A DNA stretch of 21,259 nt from Zeimonas sp041678445 (GTDB lineage: Bacteria; Pseudomonadota; Gammaproteobacteria; Burkholderiales; Burkholderiaceae_E). Of the stretch, positions 1 to 7,289 are shown piece by piece (the stretch's first letter is position 1; each line of letters begins with the position of its first letter). The stretch covers positions 1-21,259 of the forward strand of contig JBAYOD010000027.1 of the NCBI GenBank assembly GCA_041678445.1, in the 5' to 3' direction. The translations under genes and the position numbers were made by a program. A model generated the notes under the pieces. It did no database searches. It had not been told where the DNA came from and saw nothing but the letters and a program-made list of their open reading frames with translations.

Positions 1-755
1 ACAGGCTCAGGCAGGAGCTGGCGGCGCCAGGCTACCGATGCGCCCCGATCAACCTCGGCTCGGCCACCGATGTCTACCAGCCCATCGAACGTGACTGGCG
101 GATCACCCGGCAGATCATCGAAGTGCTGGCCGAATGTTCGCATCCGCTCACGCTGGTCACCAAGTCGGCACTGGTCGAGCGCGACATCGATCTGCTCGCG
201 CCGATGGCGCACCGCGGGCTGGTCAGGGTCTACATCACGCTGACCACCGTCGACCCGGAATTGGCGCGGGCCTGGGAGCCGCGCGCCGCAGCGCCCTGGC
301 GCCGGCTGCGCACGATGCGCCGACTCAGCGATGCCGGCATCCCGGTCGGTGTCCTGGTGGCGCCGGTCGTGCCGTTCCTGAACGAACCCGAACTCGAGCG
401 CGTGCTGCAGCAGGCCGCCGGGCATGGCGCGTGTTCGGCATCCTATACGGTACTGCGCCTGCCTCTGGAGCTGCGCGAGATCTTCACTGACTGGCTGCGG
501 ACTACCTATCCCGAGCGGGCCGAGCGGGTGCTGAACCGGCTGTCGGACATGCGCCCGGCGGGTCGAGCCGGCGAACCCCGTCTCAACGATCCGCGCTTTC
601 ATCACCGGATGCGCGGCGAGGGCGGCTGGGCCGAGTTGCTGCGCCTGCGCTTCGAACTGGCTGCCCGGCGTCTGGGGCTGGAGCGCCATCGTCCGGTGCT
701 GCGCACCGACCTGTTCGTGCCGCCCGGCGATCGCCGGCAGGGCGTGCTGTTCTGA
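1..755 (+). CDS. PA0069-family radical SAM protein, 3' part only
   Basis: The reading frame is open from the first complete codon at position 3 to TGA 753-755, so the gene begins upstream of the window and only about 250 C-terminal residues are present. The visible part contains NLGSATDVYQPIER, then LTLVTKSALVERDIDLL and the conserved stretch around VAPVVPFLNEPELERVL, and it ends in a short QGVLF tail. This pattern matches the C-terminal two thirds of the PA0069/SplB-like radical SAM family. The cysteine triad (CxxxCxYC) that binds the iron-sulfur cluster would lie in the missing N-terminal part, so it cannot be checked. The substrate of this family is not known to me. It is followed after 16 bp by the promoter of the next operon, so it is probably a separate transcription unit. 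Confidence 0.85.
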   Translation, partial: RLRQELAAPGYRCAPINLGSATDVYQPIERDWRITRQIIEVLAECSHPLTLVTKSALVERDIDLLAPMAHRGLVRVYITLTTVDPELARAWEPRAAAPWRRLRTMRRLSDAGIPVGVLVAPVVPFLNEPELERVLQQAAGHGACSASYTVLRLPLELREIFTDWLRTTYPERAERVLNRLSDMRPAGRAGEPRLNDPRFHHRMRGEGGWAELLRLRFELAARRLGLERHRPVLRTDLFVPPGDRRQGVLF

Positions 756-771
756 CATGAGCACTCACCGA

Positions 772-800
772 TTGCTGAACGACCGGCGGCTGGTTATAAT
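772..800 (+). promoter_or_regulatory. Predicted sigma70 promoter of the rpsP operon
   Basis: TTGCTG at 772-777 and a perfect TATAAT at 795-800 are separated by 17 bp. Transcription would start near 807, giving a leader of about 30 nt before the rpsP ATG at 836. An AAAGGA ribosome binding site follows at 823-828. The position just after the radical SAM stop codon fits the head of the rpsP-rimM-trmD unit. Confidence 0.6.
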
Positions 801-835
801 TTACGGTTTTCCGCCCACGGACAAAGGATACCCAT

Positions 836-1114
836 ATGGTCGTCATCCGCCTTACGCGCGGCGGCGCCAAGAAGCGCCCGTTCTATCACATCGTCGCCAC
901 CGACAAGCAGAGCCGCCGTGACGGCCGCTTCATTGAGCGGATCGGCTATTTCAATCCGGTGGCCGCCGCCAGTGAGAACGGCCTGGTGATGTCGCTCGAT
1001 CGCGTCAGCTACTGGAAGGAGCGTGGCGCCCAGCTGTCGCCGACCGTCCAGCGACTGGTGCAGCAGTATTCGAAGGCGCAGGCTGCCCAGGTCGCGCCGG
1101 CCACCGCGGCCTGA
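836..1114 (+). CDS. rpsP: 30S ribosomal protein S16
   Basis: This encodes a 92-residue S16, a primary assembly protein that binds the 5' domain of 16S rRNA. The N-terminus MVVIRLTRGGAKKRPFYHIV and the motif RRDGRFIERIGYFNP are diagnostic of the family. The length is slightly above the usual 80-90 residues because of an alanine-rich tail. The ATG at 836 has an AAAGGA ribosome binding site 7 nt upstream and a near-consensus promoter at 772-800. It is the first gene of the classical rpsP-rimM-trmD cluster; rimM follows after 54 bp on the same strand. Confidence 0.97.
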   Translation: MVVIRLTRGGAKKRPFYHIVATDKQSRRDGRFIERIGYFNPVAAASENGLVMSLDRVSYWKERGAQLSPTVQRLVQQYSKAQAAQVAPATAA

Positions 1115-1168
1115 TCCAGGCCGGATTCCGGCCGGATCCTCCTGCAGCTGTCCGGGTCGAGTGGCTCG

Positions 1169-1747
1169 ATGACGCGCAGCGGCGAGAGGGTTCTTCCAGC
1201 GGAACTGCCGGCCGATGTCGTGGTCGTCGGCCGGATCGGCGGAGCCTACGGGGTCCGCGGCGAGTTGCGGATCGACCCTTTCAACGCCGCCCCTGAATCG
1301 GTGTTGCGCCGGGCGCGGCGCTGGTTCATCGTCGAGCCGGATGCCGACCGGCCCCACCCGGCCCGGCCGTGTCCGTTGCCGGCACAGTTGCAGATCAGAC
1401 GTTGCCGCGTCCACGCGGCGGGCCTGGTGGCCACTGCAGCCGGTGTCGACTCGCGCGAGTTTGCCGAGGCCTTGCGCGGTTGTGAGGTCGCGGTCAGCCG
1501 GAGCGAGTTTCCGGGCATCGAAACCGATGAGTACTACTGGGTCGACCTGATCGGCTGCGAAGTCGTCGATCTGCACGGTGTCGCGCTCGGCAGGGTCGTG
1601 GCGGTCGATGATCACGGTGCCCATCCGTTGCTGCAGCTGCTCGCCGAGGATGGCCGCCAGCGACTCATTCCGTTCGTGGCGGCTCATGTGCCCGAGGTCG
1701 ACCTGGCCGGGCGCCGGATCGTTGCCGACTGGGATCCCGATTTCTGA
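1169..1747 (+). CDS. rimM: 16S rRNA maturation factor RimM
   Basis: RimM (192 residues) binds the 30S head and helps S19 assembly and 16S processing. The N-terminal RimM barrel is recognised by VVVGRIGGAYGVRGELRID at about residues 18-36. The C-terminal PRC-barrel begins around EYYWVDLIGCEVVD (about 123-136) and ends with LIPFVAAHVPEVDL and the terminal DWDPDF. A loop rich in proline and arginine (about residues 57-75) lengthens the N-terminal domain compared with short homologues. The ATG at 1169 lies 54 bp after rpsP. No strong ribosome binding site is seen, so translation may depend on the upstream gene. trmD follows after 44 bp. Confidence 0.95.
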   Translation: MTRSGERVLPAELPADVVVVGRIGGAYGVRGELRIDPFNAAPESVLRRARRWFIVEPDADRPHPARPCPLPAQLQIRRCRVHAAGLVATAAGVDSREFAEALRGCEVAVSRSEFPGIETDEYYWVDLIGCEVVDLHGVALGRVVAVDDHGAHPLLQLLAEDGRQRLIPFVAAHVPEVDLAGRRIVADWDPDF

Positions 1748-1791
1748 ACCGCGGTCCCGGTTCCACGGCACCGGCTGAATCCCTTTCACCC

Positions 1792-2562
1792 ATGCGCATC
1801 GACGTCGTATCGATCTTTCCCGGGATGTTCGACGCGCTGACGAACTTCGGCATCGTCGGCCGCGCCTTGCGCCGCGAGTTGTGGCAGTTCGCTGTCCACG
1901 ATCCGCGCGATTTCACCTCCGATCCGTATCGGCGCATCGACGACCGGCCCTACGGCGGCGGCCCGGGAATGGTGATGATGTGCCAGCCGCTGGCCGATGC
2001 GCTGGCGGCTGCGGCCAGTGCCGGGCCGGCCGGGCGGCCGGTCGTTGCGCTGTCGCCACAGGGCCGGCCGCTGGATGACGCGATGGTCCGGCGCTTCGCG
2101 CAACTGCCGGGCTTGGTCCTGCTGGCCGGCCGCTACGAGGCCATCGATCAGCGCCTGCTCGACAGCCGGGTCGACGAGGAGGTTTCGATCGGCGACTTCG
2201 TCGTTTCCGGCGGCGAGATGCCGGCCATGATGCTGATCGATGCCGTGGTCCGGCTGCTGCCTGGCGCAATGAGCGATGCGGCGTCGACCGAGCACGATTC
2301 ATTTGCCGACGGCCTGCTCGACTGCCCGCACTATACGAGACCGGAAGTCTTCGAAGACCGGCCGGTGCCGGAGCCGCTGTTGTCGGGCCATCATTCGCGG
2401 ATCGCCCGCTGGCGGCGCGAGCGCTCGCTCGCAGTGACCCTGCAGCGGCGGCCCGATCTGATCGAGCGGGCGCGTCGCGCCGGTCGGCTGAGCCCTGAGG
2501 ATGAGCGGATCCTGGCGGTGCTCGGGGGCGGGCCGGACGATGGGCAACCGCCTTCGCCCTAG
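1792..2562 (+). CDS. trmD: tRNA (guanine37-N1)-methyltransferase TrmD
   Basis: TrmD (256 residues) uses S-adenosylmethionine to make m1G37 in tRNAs that read CNN codons, which protects the reading frame. The N-terminus MRIDVVSIFPGMFD and the motif RPYGGGPGMV (about 52-61) are typical. The SPOUT trefoil-knot segments ALSPQGRPL (86-94), LAGRYEAIDQR (111-121) and VSIGDFVVSGGE (131-142) are all present. The block starting at the catalytic-type Asp169 (DSFADGLLDCPHYTRP) is intact. It ends in a Gly/Pro-rich tail and TAG. In most proteobacteria rplS follows directly; here a hairpin, a spacer and a helicase gene intervene. Confidence 0.97.
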   Translation: MRIDVVSIFPGMFDALTNFGIVGRALRRELWQFAVHDPRDFTSDPYRRIDDRPYGGGPGMVMMCQPLADALAAAASAGPAGRPVVALSPQGRPLDDAMVRRFAQLPGLVLLAGRYEAIDQRLLDSRVDEEVSIGDFVVSGGEMPAMMLIDAVVRLLPGAMSDAASTEHDSFADGLLDCPHYTRPEVFEDRPVPEPLLSGHHSRIARWRRERSLAVTLQRRPDLIERARRAGRLSPEDERILAVLGGGPDDGQPPSP

Positions 2563-2569
2563 ACGGTCG

Positions 2570-2607
2570 GCGCGGGAACAGGGAAGCAGCCGCTTTCCCT
2601 GCCGCGC
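2570..2607 (+). terminator. Strong hairpin just after trmD, possible terminator or attenuator
   Basis: Positions 2579-2585 (CAGGGAA) pair exactly with 2595-2601 (TTCCCTG) around a 9-nt loop. Positions 2570-2575 (GCGCGG) pair with 2602-2607 (CCGCGC) below a 3-nt bulge, giving about 13 base pairs. It starts 8 nt after the trmD stop. No T-run follows, so it is not a classic intrinsic terminator; it could protect the 3' end of the trmD transcript or weaken read-through into the helicase gene. Confidence 0.45.
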
Positions 2608-2871
2608 GATTCCGCGTATAGTGTCATTGTGCAACGCAGCATGATGGATCGTCCCACGGGTGATGCCTTGGGGTCGGCCATCCGGGGGTCGGCCATCAGG
2701 GCCTGTCCGCCCGATGCCGGCATTGCACGATGCCCATCGTCCCCCGACCTCTGAGCACACCCGGGCCTCACCGCTTCCGGGTCATGCGGAATCCGTCTGG
2801 CGCCGATGTCCGACGCCGACCGATCGGCCTGTTCGCCGACGGCCGTCCTTCCGTTGCTCAAGAGGTTTCAC
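2594..2871 (+). promoter_or_regulatory. trmD-helicase spacer: candidate promoter and long leader
   Basis: Roughly 300 bp separate trmD from the preferred helicase start. A weak candidate promoter, TTTCCC (2594-2599) with TATAGT (2617-2622) at 17-bp spacing, overlaps the hairpin after trmD. It would give a leader of about 240 nt. The leader holds a direct repeat GGGTCGGCCATC at 2671-2682 and 2686-2697, and a 37-codon open frame (2641-2754) with no ribosome binding site. I see no known riboswitch or RNA gene here. Confidence 0.3.
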
Positions 2872-4209
2872 TTGAATTTCTCCGATCTGGGGCTTGCCGC
2901 CCCGTTGCTTTCCGCGTTGGCCGGCACCGGTTTCAGCGAGCCCACCGACGTCCAGCGGCGGGCAGTTCCCGCTGCGCTGGCCGGTACCGATCTGCTGGTT
3001 TCGTCGCAGACTGGCAGCGGCAAGACGGCTGCCTTCATGCTGCCGTCGCTGCAGCGCCTGCTGACGCCGTCGCCGGCGGCCGGCAAGGGGCCGCGCATCC
3101 TGGTACTGGCGCCGACCCGCGAACTCGCCCTGCAGGTTCATGACGCGGCCGTTGTCCTGGCGCGCGGCGTGCGCCGCTTCAGCAGCGCGACCCTGGTGGG
3201 CGGGGCGCCCTATCCCCCGCAGATGCGCAAGCTGGCGCGTCCGCTCGACCTGGTGGTTGCGACGCCAGGCCGCCTGATCGATCACATCGAGGCGGGTCGT
3301 GTCGATTTCTCGCGTCTCGAGGTGCTGGTGCTCGACGAGGCCGACCGGATGCTCGACATGGGTTTCCTCGCCGACATCGAACGCATCGTCGAGCGCACGC
3401 CTGTGACCCGCCAGACGCTGCTGTTCTCGGCGACGCTCGACGGCGTGGTCGGCGATCTGGCGCGCAGGCTGACCCGCCAGCCGCAGCGCATCGACATCGT
3501 GCCGGCCCGCGACGACCGGGCCGACATCGAGCAGTCGCTGCTCTACGCCGACGACCTGGCCCACAAGTCGCGGTTGCTCGATGCGCTGCTGCGCCGTGAA
3601 GACGTCGACCAGTGCGTGGTGTTCGCCGCGACCCGGCAGTCGACTGAAACCCTGCGCGACCAATTGGAGGCCAGCGGTTTCAGCGTCGCGGCGCTGCATG
3701 GCGACATGCATCAGGGGCAGCGCAACCGGACCCTGAACGGCCTGCGCAATGGCCGTACCAAGGTGCTGGTGGCCACCGATGTCGCGGCGCGCGGCATCGA
3801 TGTGGCCGGCATCACTCATGTGATCAATTTCGACGCGCCGCGCCAGGCCGAGGATTACGTGCACCGGATCGGCCGTACCGGGCGGGCCGGACGCAGCGGT
3901 GTCGCGGTCACGCTGCTGCGTCACGACGAGCGCCATCGGGTCTTCGCGATCGAACGCTACACCGGCCAGCCGATCAGGATCGAAGTGATCCCCGGCCTCG
4001 AACCGCGCCTGCGGGCGCCGCGCCCGGCGGGCAAACCGGGCGCGGGGCGACCGGGGAGCGGTCGGCCCGGGGGCGCTCGCCCCGGAGGCTGGAAAGGCCG
4101 GCCTGGCGGTCGCGAGGCCGGCGCGGGGCGGCGCGGCGCTGCCGAGGGCGGCTGGCGCGGCCGCGAGCAGCGGGCCGGGCGGTCCTGGAAAAAATCGGCT
4201 ACAATCTAG
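2872..4209 (+). CDS. DEAD-box ATP-dependent RNA helicase (RhlE-like)
   Basis: This ATP-dependent RNA helicase (445 residues from the chosen start) probably remodels RNA during ribosome assembly or mRNA decay. All core motifs are visible: Q motif (Phe21, Gln28), motif I SSQTGSGKT (44-52), PTREL, TPGR, DEAD in VLDEADRML, SAT, VATDVAARGID, and HRIGRTGRAG. The tail after about residue 385 is a basic, Gly/Arg/Pro-rich low-complexity region, typical of RNA-binding tails in this group. I chose TTG at 2872 because AAGAGG (2860-2865) lies 6 nt upstream and the protein then begins MNFSDLGL as in relatives; an in-frame ATG at 2806 would add 22 atypical residues. It lies between trmD and rplS, an unusual place. 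Confidence 0.93.
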   Translation: MNFSDLGLAAPLLSALAGTGFSEPTDVQRRAVPAALAGTDLLVSSQTGSGKTAAFMLPSLQRLLTPSPAAGKGPRILVLAPTRELALQVHDAAVVLARGVRRFSSATLVGGAPYPPQMRKLARPLDLVVATPGRLIDHIEAGRVDFSRLEVLVLDEADRMLDMGFLADIERIVERTPVTRQTLLFSATLDGVVGDLARRLTRQPQRIDIVPARDDRADIEQSLLYADDLAHKSRLLDALLRREDVDQCVVFAATRQSTETLRDQLEASGFSVAALHGDMHQGQRNRTLNGLRNGRTKVLVATDVAARGIDVAGITHVINFDAPRQAEDYVHRIGRTGRAGRSGVAVTLLRHDERHRVFAIERYTGQPIRIEVIPGLEPRLRAPRPAGKPGAGRPGSGRPGGARPGGWKGRPGGREAGAGRRGAAEGGWRGREQRAGRSWKKSATI

Positions 4210-4301
4210 GGCTTTGTGGCAACTTATTGTCCACGAATTTCCATCCTCTGGCCGGTCAGAAAAAACACCGACGCCCGGCGCACGATGGTTCAGGAGCAAG
4301 C
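4200..4301 (+). promoter_or_regulatory. Putative rplS promoter -10 and leader
   Basis: TACAAT at 4200-4205 overlaps the last codons of the helicase gene, but no good -35 element sits upstream, so the promoter call is tentative. The resulting leader of about 90 nt contains a small imperfect hairpin at 4216-4234 (GTGG with CCAC, CAA with TTG, loop CTTA). It ends at the AGGAG ribosome binding site (4292-4296). A separate promoter would let rplS be made independently of trmD and the helicase. Confidence 0.4.
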
Positions 4302-4715
4302 ATGAATCTGATCGAAAAGCTCGAGCAGGAAGAGATCGCCCGGCTCGGCAAGACCTTCCCGGACTTCGGCCCCGGTGACACCGTGATCGTCAACGTCAAC
4401 GTCGTCGAGGGCAGCCGCCGGCGCGTGCAGGCCTTCGAAGGCGTCGTCATCGGACGGCGCAACCGGAGCCTGAATTCCTCGTTCATCGTTCGCAAGATCT
4501 CGTCGGGCGAAGGCGTCGAGCGCACCTTCCAGCTGTACTCGCCGCTGATCGCCTCGATCGAGGTCAAGCGTCGCGGCGACGTGCGGCGCGCCAAGCTGTA
4601 CTACCTGCGCGCGCGTTCGGGCAGGGCGGCACGGATCAAGGAAAAGCTGCCCGGCAAGTCGTTGCCCGGCAAGTCGTTGCCCGGCAGCAAGTCGTCAGTC
4701 AAGGCGAGCGCCTGA
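4302..4715 (+). CDS. rplS: 50S ribosomal protein L19
   Basis: L19 (137 residues) sits at the 30S-50S interface of the large subunit. MNLIEKLEQEEIARLGKTFP at the N-terminus, FGPGDTVIVNVNVVEGSRRR, and SLNSSFIVRKISSGEGVERTF are diagnostic. ATG 4302 is preceded by AGGAG at 4292-4296 with a 5-nt gap. An in-frame start further upstream would lie within the leader and is not supported. The body ends near residue 115. An unusual tail follows with three copies of a LPGKS-like unit from a tandem DNA repeat (4647-4694), making the protein about 10 residues longer than many relatives. Confidence 0.97.
   Translation: MNLIEKLEQEEIARLGKTFPDFGPGDTVIVNVNVVEGSRRRVQAFEGVVIGRRNRSLNSSFIVRKISSGEGVERTFQLYSPLIASIEVKRRGDVRRAKLYYLRARSGRAARIKEKLPGKSLPGKSLPGSKSSVKASA
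4647..4694 (+). repeat. 15-bp tandem repeat in the end of rplS
   Basis: Units CTGCCCGGCAAGTCG (4647-4661) and TTGCCCGGCAAGTCG (4662-4676) are followed by TTGCCCGGCAGCAAGTCG (4677-4694), which carries one extra codon. The units are in frame and encode LPGKS, LPGKS and LPGSKS. The near identity of the units suggests recent duplication. Confidence 0.9.
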
Positions 4716-4738
4716 CTGCAGTGTCAGAGGGTCGGTCG

Positions 4739-5410
4739 ATGACCGATCCGCGCAGCGCCCCTGTGCTTGTCGAGCCCGCCCGGTTGCCGCCGGTGGCGGC
4801 TGATGCGCTGGCGCCCGACCGGCTGCGCGAACGTTTCCGCAATCCTCCCCGGTGGGCGCCCGAGATGACGGGCGACCGGATCCGTCTGCACGACGGGCCG
4901 CCGCGGCCCGCTGCCGTGCTGGTGCCGATCCTGGCGCACGCTGGGCAGCCTTCGGTGCTGCTGACGCAGCGCACCCTGCATCTTCGCCAGCACTCCGGGC
5001 AGGTCGCTTTCCCGGGCGGCCGCTACGAGCCGACCGACCGCACCCCGGTGCACACGGCGCTGCGCGAGGCCCACGAGGAAGTCGGCCTGGAGCCGGGCCG
5101 GGTGGAAATCATTGGCCGGCTGCCCGACTACCTGACCGGCACCGGTTTTCTGGTGACCCCGGTGGTCGGACTGGTTGCGTCCGGCTTCGTGCCGGAGCCC
5201 GATCCGCAGGAGGTGGCAGTGGCCTTCGAGGTGCCGCTGGCCTTCCTGATGGACCCGAGCCATCACCAGCGCCGCCGGTTCGAGGTCGGCGGCGTGCTGC
5301 GCACCTTCTGGGCGATGCCCTATCGTCCCGAGCCGTCCACCGACGAGTACTTCATCTGGGGTGCGACGGCGGCCATGCTGCGCAACCTGTACCGGCTGCT
5401 GAGCGCCTGA
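4739..5410 (+). CDS. Nudix hydrolase, CoA pyrophosphatase type (NudL-like)
   Basis: This 223-residue protein belongs to the Nudix subgroup that splits coenzyme A into 4'-phosphopantetheine and 3',5'-ADP. The subgroup signature LLTQRTLHLRQHSGQVAFPG lies at 74-93 and runs straight into the Nudix box GGRYEPTD...REAHEEVGL (93-117), which holds the metal-binding glutamates. ATG 4739 is chosen because AGAGGG (4726-4731) sits 7 nt upstream; an upstream in-frame GTG at 4721 lacks such a site. The gene follows rplS after 23 bp on the same strand, so co-transcription is likely. The real substrate may be CoA, an acyl-CoA or another nucleotide; CoA is an inference from the family signature. Confidence 0.88.
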   Translation: MTDPRSAPVLVEPARLPPVAADALAPDRLRERFRNPPRWAPEMTGDRIRLHDGPPRPAAVLVPILAHAGQPSVLLTQRTLHLRQHSGQVAFPGGRYEPTDRTPVHTALREAHEEVGLEPGRVEIIGRLPDYLTGTGFLVTPVVGLVASGFVPEPDPQEVAVAFEVPLAFLMDPSHHQRRRFEVGGVLRTFWAMPYRPEPSTDEYFIWGATAAMLRNLYRLLSA

Positions 5411-5474
5411 GTCCGCCGGCCAGCCGGCGGATGCATTGACCACCGAAATCACGAACCAGGGAGATCCGGGCACG

Positions 5475-6371
5475 ATGGGTTTTTTCGCACTGGTCCTGGC
5501 CTTGCTGATCGAACACGCCTGGCCGTTGCGCCACGACAATCGCATCCGGGCCGAAGCGGTCGGCTTCGCGGCGGCGATCCGCCAGGCATTCGACGGCGGC
5601 GAACGCCGGCATGGCCTGATCGGCTGGCTGATCGTCGTCGGTCTTGCCGTGCTGGCGATGCTGGCACTCGAATGGCTGGCCCGTTCCATTCACCCGCTCG
5701 CGGTGTTCGTGCTGCACGTCGTGGTGCTGTACTGCACGATCGGCTTTCGTCAGTTCAGCATCGCCTTCGCCGAGATCCGGGTCGCGCTGGCGGCCGGCGA
5801 CGCTGGCGCGGACGTCGAGCGCAGCTGCCGGCAGTCGATGGCGCACACCCTGCTCGTCGCGCACCGTCATGTGCTGGCTCCGCTCCTTTGCTACATCGTC
5901 ATTCCCGGGGCGCTCGGACCGGTGGTGTACCGGTTGGCCGAACTGCTGGCACGCCACTGGCGTGACGCTGCCGCGCCGGATTCGGCCTGGGGCCTGTTCG
6001 CGGCCCGCGCCTTCGGTGTCATCGACTGGATTCCGGCCCGCTTCACGGCCACCGGGTTTGCCATCGTCGGCAATTTCGAGGAAGCCCTGTACTGCTGGCG
6101 CGGCATGGTCGCCGCGGAATCAGGCACGGCAGCAGACCGGTTCGACACGCGGGCGCTGCTGATGGCGGTCGGCAGCGGTGCCCTGGGCGTGCGGCTGGCC
6201 GATCCAGACCTGGAGCAGCGCTGGGCCCAGTCGGCGCGGCCCTTCGACTGCCCGGGCGAGCCGGCCTTGCCGGGTCGCTTGCCGGCAGCGGCGGCGCTGG
6301 TCTGGCGCCTGCTGCTGTTGTGGCTGGGCCTTTACGCGATGATCACGGCCTCGATCTGGCTGGGCGGTTGA
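5475..6371 (+). CDS. CobD/CbiB-family membrane protein (AmpE-like)
   Basis: This predicted integral membrane protein (298 residues) resembles the CobD/CbiB family, which includes adenosylcobinamide-phosphate synthase and AmpE. Features are MGFFALVLALLIEHAWPLR at the start, TM segments near 50-65 and 75-95, GFRQFSIAFAEIR, a SHRH-like AHRHV region with a further TM segment, IDWIPARFTATGFAIVGNFEEALYCWR, and a final TM segment. No other cobalamin gene is present, so a role in B12 synthesis is doubtful and the true function is open. ATG 5475 starts directly at the hydrophobic segment; an in-frame TTG at 5436 is possible. Its last 29 bp overlap the end of rsgA on the opposite strand. Confidence 0.8.
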   Translation: MGFFALVLALLIEHAWPLRHDNRIRAEAVGFAAAIRQAFDGGERRHGLIGWLIVVGLAVLAMLALEWLARSIHPLAVFVLHVVVLYCTIGFRQFSIAFAEIRVALAAGDAGADVERSCRQSMAHTLLVAHRHVLAPLLCYIVIPGALGPVVYRLAELLARHWRDAAAPDSAWGLFAARAFGVIDWIPARFTATGFAIVGNFEEALYCWRGMVAAESGTAADRFDTRALLMAVGSGALGVRLADPDLEQRWAQSARPFDCPGEPALPGRLPAAAALVWRLLLLWLGLYAMITASIWLGG

Positions 6372-7260
6372 GCGTCTCCGCGACCAGCCGGCCGTAAAGC
6401 TGGAGGCGGCGTGCGTCGATCTTTCCGGCCTGCGCGGCCGCGTGCAGTGCGCAGCCGGGCTCGTCGCGGTGCGTGCAGTCGTTGAAGCGGCAATCGCCCA
6501 GCAGCGTGCCGAACTCGGGCATTGCGTGCGCGAGCTGTGACACCGACAGGTGGCTGATGCCGAAGGTCTGGAAGCCCGGCGTGTCGATCAACCGGGCGTC
6601 GGGGGCGACGTCGGCAGGCAGATCGAACAGGCGGCTGAAGGTGGTCGTGTGGCGGCCACTGGCCAGGACCGTCGAGATCGCCTGTGTCCTCAGATCGGCG
6701 TCGGGCACCAGCGTGTTGACCAGCGTCGACTTGCCCATCCCTGACTGGCCGACCAGCACCGTCGTCCGGTGGGCGAGCCAGTCACCCAGTTGCGCGCGCA
6801 CCGCCGCCGGCGCCGCCCGGGCAGCGATCTCGAAGACCGGCAGTCCGAGCGCCTGGTAGACCGCCAGCCGTGGACCGATCGCGGCATGCGCCTCGACGAG
6901 GTCGGTCTTGTTGACGATCAGCGCGCAGGCGATCCCTGCGGCATCGGCGGCGCACAGGATGCGCAGCAGCAGTTCTTCCGAGAACGGCGGATCGCCCGCC
7001 AGCACGATGCCGACCTGATCGACGTTGGCGGCCAGCAGCTTGCTGCGCCAGGGGTCGCTGCGCCGCAATTCGTTGCGACGCGGCGTGATGGCCTCGATGA
7101 CGGCCTGGCCTTCGCCGGCCGGGCTGATCTCGACGCGATCGCCGACGCAGGCATCGGTACGCTTGCCGCGGGTGACTGCACTCAGTTCGACCGGCTGGCC
7201 AAGGCTGCGAACCAGATAGTGGCGTCCGTAACTGGCGGTGACCAGAGCCTGTGTGGCCAC
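6343..7260 (-). CDS. rsgA: Small ribosomal subunit biogenesis GTPase RsgA
   Basis: RsgA (305 residues) is a circularly permuted GTPase that checks late 30S maturation and releases factors from the subunit. An N-terminal OB-fold (about 1-65) precedes the GTPase motifs in permuted order: G4 NKTD (117-120), then G1 GQSGMGKST (171-179) and G3 DTPG (226-229). A C-terminal zinc site is formed by Cys257, Cys262, His264 and Cys270. The start is GTG at 7260-7258, 29 bp after the stop of the phhB-like gene. It is the last gene of a minus-strand group, and its end overlaps the end of the CobD/CbiB-like gene by 29 bp. Confidence 0.96.
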   Translation of the reverse strand: MATQALVTASYGRHYLVRSLGQPVELSAVTRGKRTDACVGDRVEISPAGEGQAVIEAITPRRNELRRSDPWRSKLLAANVDQVGIVLAGDPPFSEELLLRILCAADAAGIACALIVNKTDLVEAHAAIGPRLAVYQALGLPVFEIAARAAPAAVRAQLGDWLAHRTTVLVGQSGMGKSTLVNTLVPDADLRTQAISTVLASGRHTTTFSRLFDLPADVAPDARLIDTPGFQTFGISHLSVSQLAHAMPEFGTLLGDCRFNDCTHRDEPGCALHAAAQAGKIDARRLQLYGRLVAETLNRPARSRP

Positions 7261-7289
7261 CGCGGGGCCGGATGCCCGGGGGTGGGCGC

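Noticed and set aside
2641..2754. 37-codon open frame in the helicase leader
   Set aside because: No ribosome binding site and a low-quality composition; it spans the direct repeat and has no known similarity. Kept only as a remark in the leader entry.
2782..4299. 505-codon minus-strand frame over the helicase gene
   Set aside because: Shadow of the helicase coding strand, with no recognisable domain and no start signals.
4227..4301. Upstream in-frame TTG as start of L19
   Set aside because: It would add 25 residues unlike L19, from the leader; ATG 4302 has a good ribosome binding site and the canonical N-terminus.
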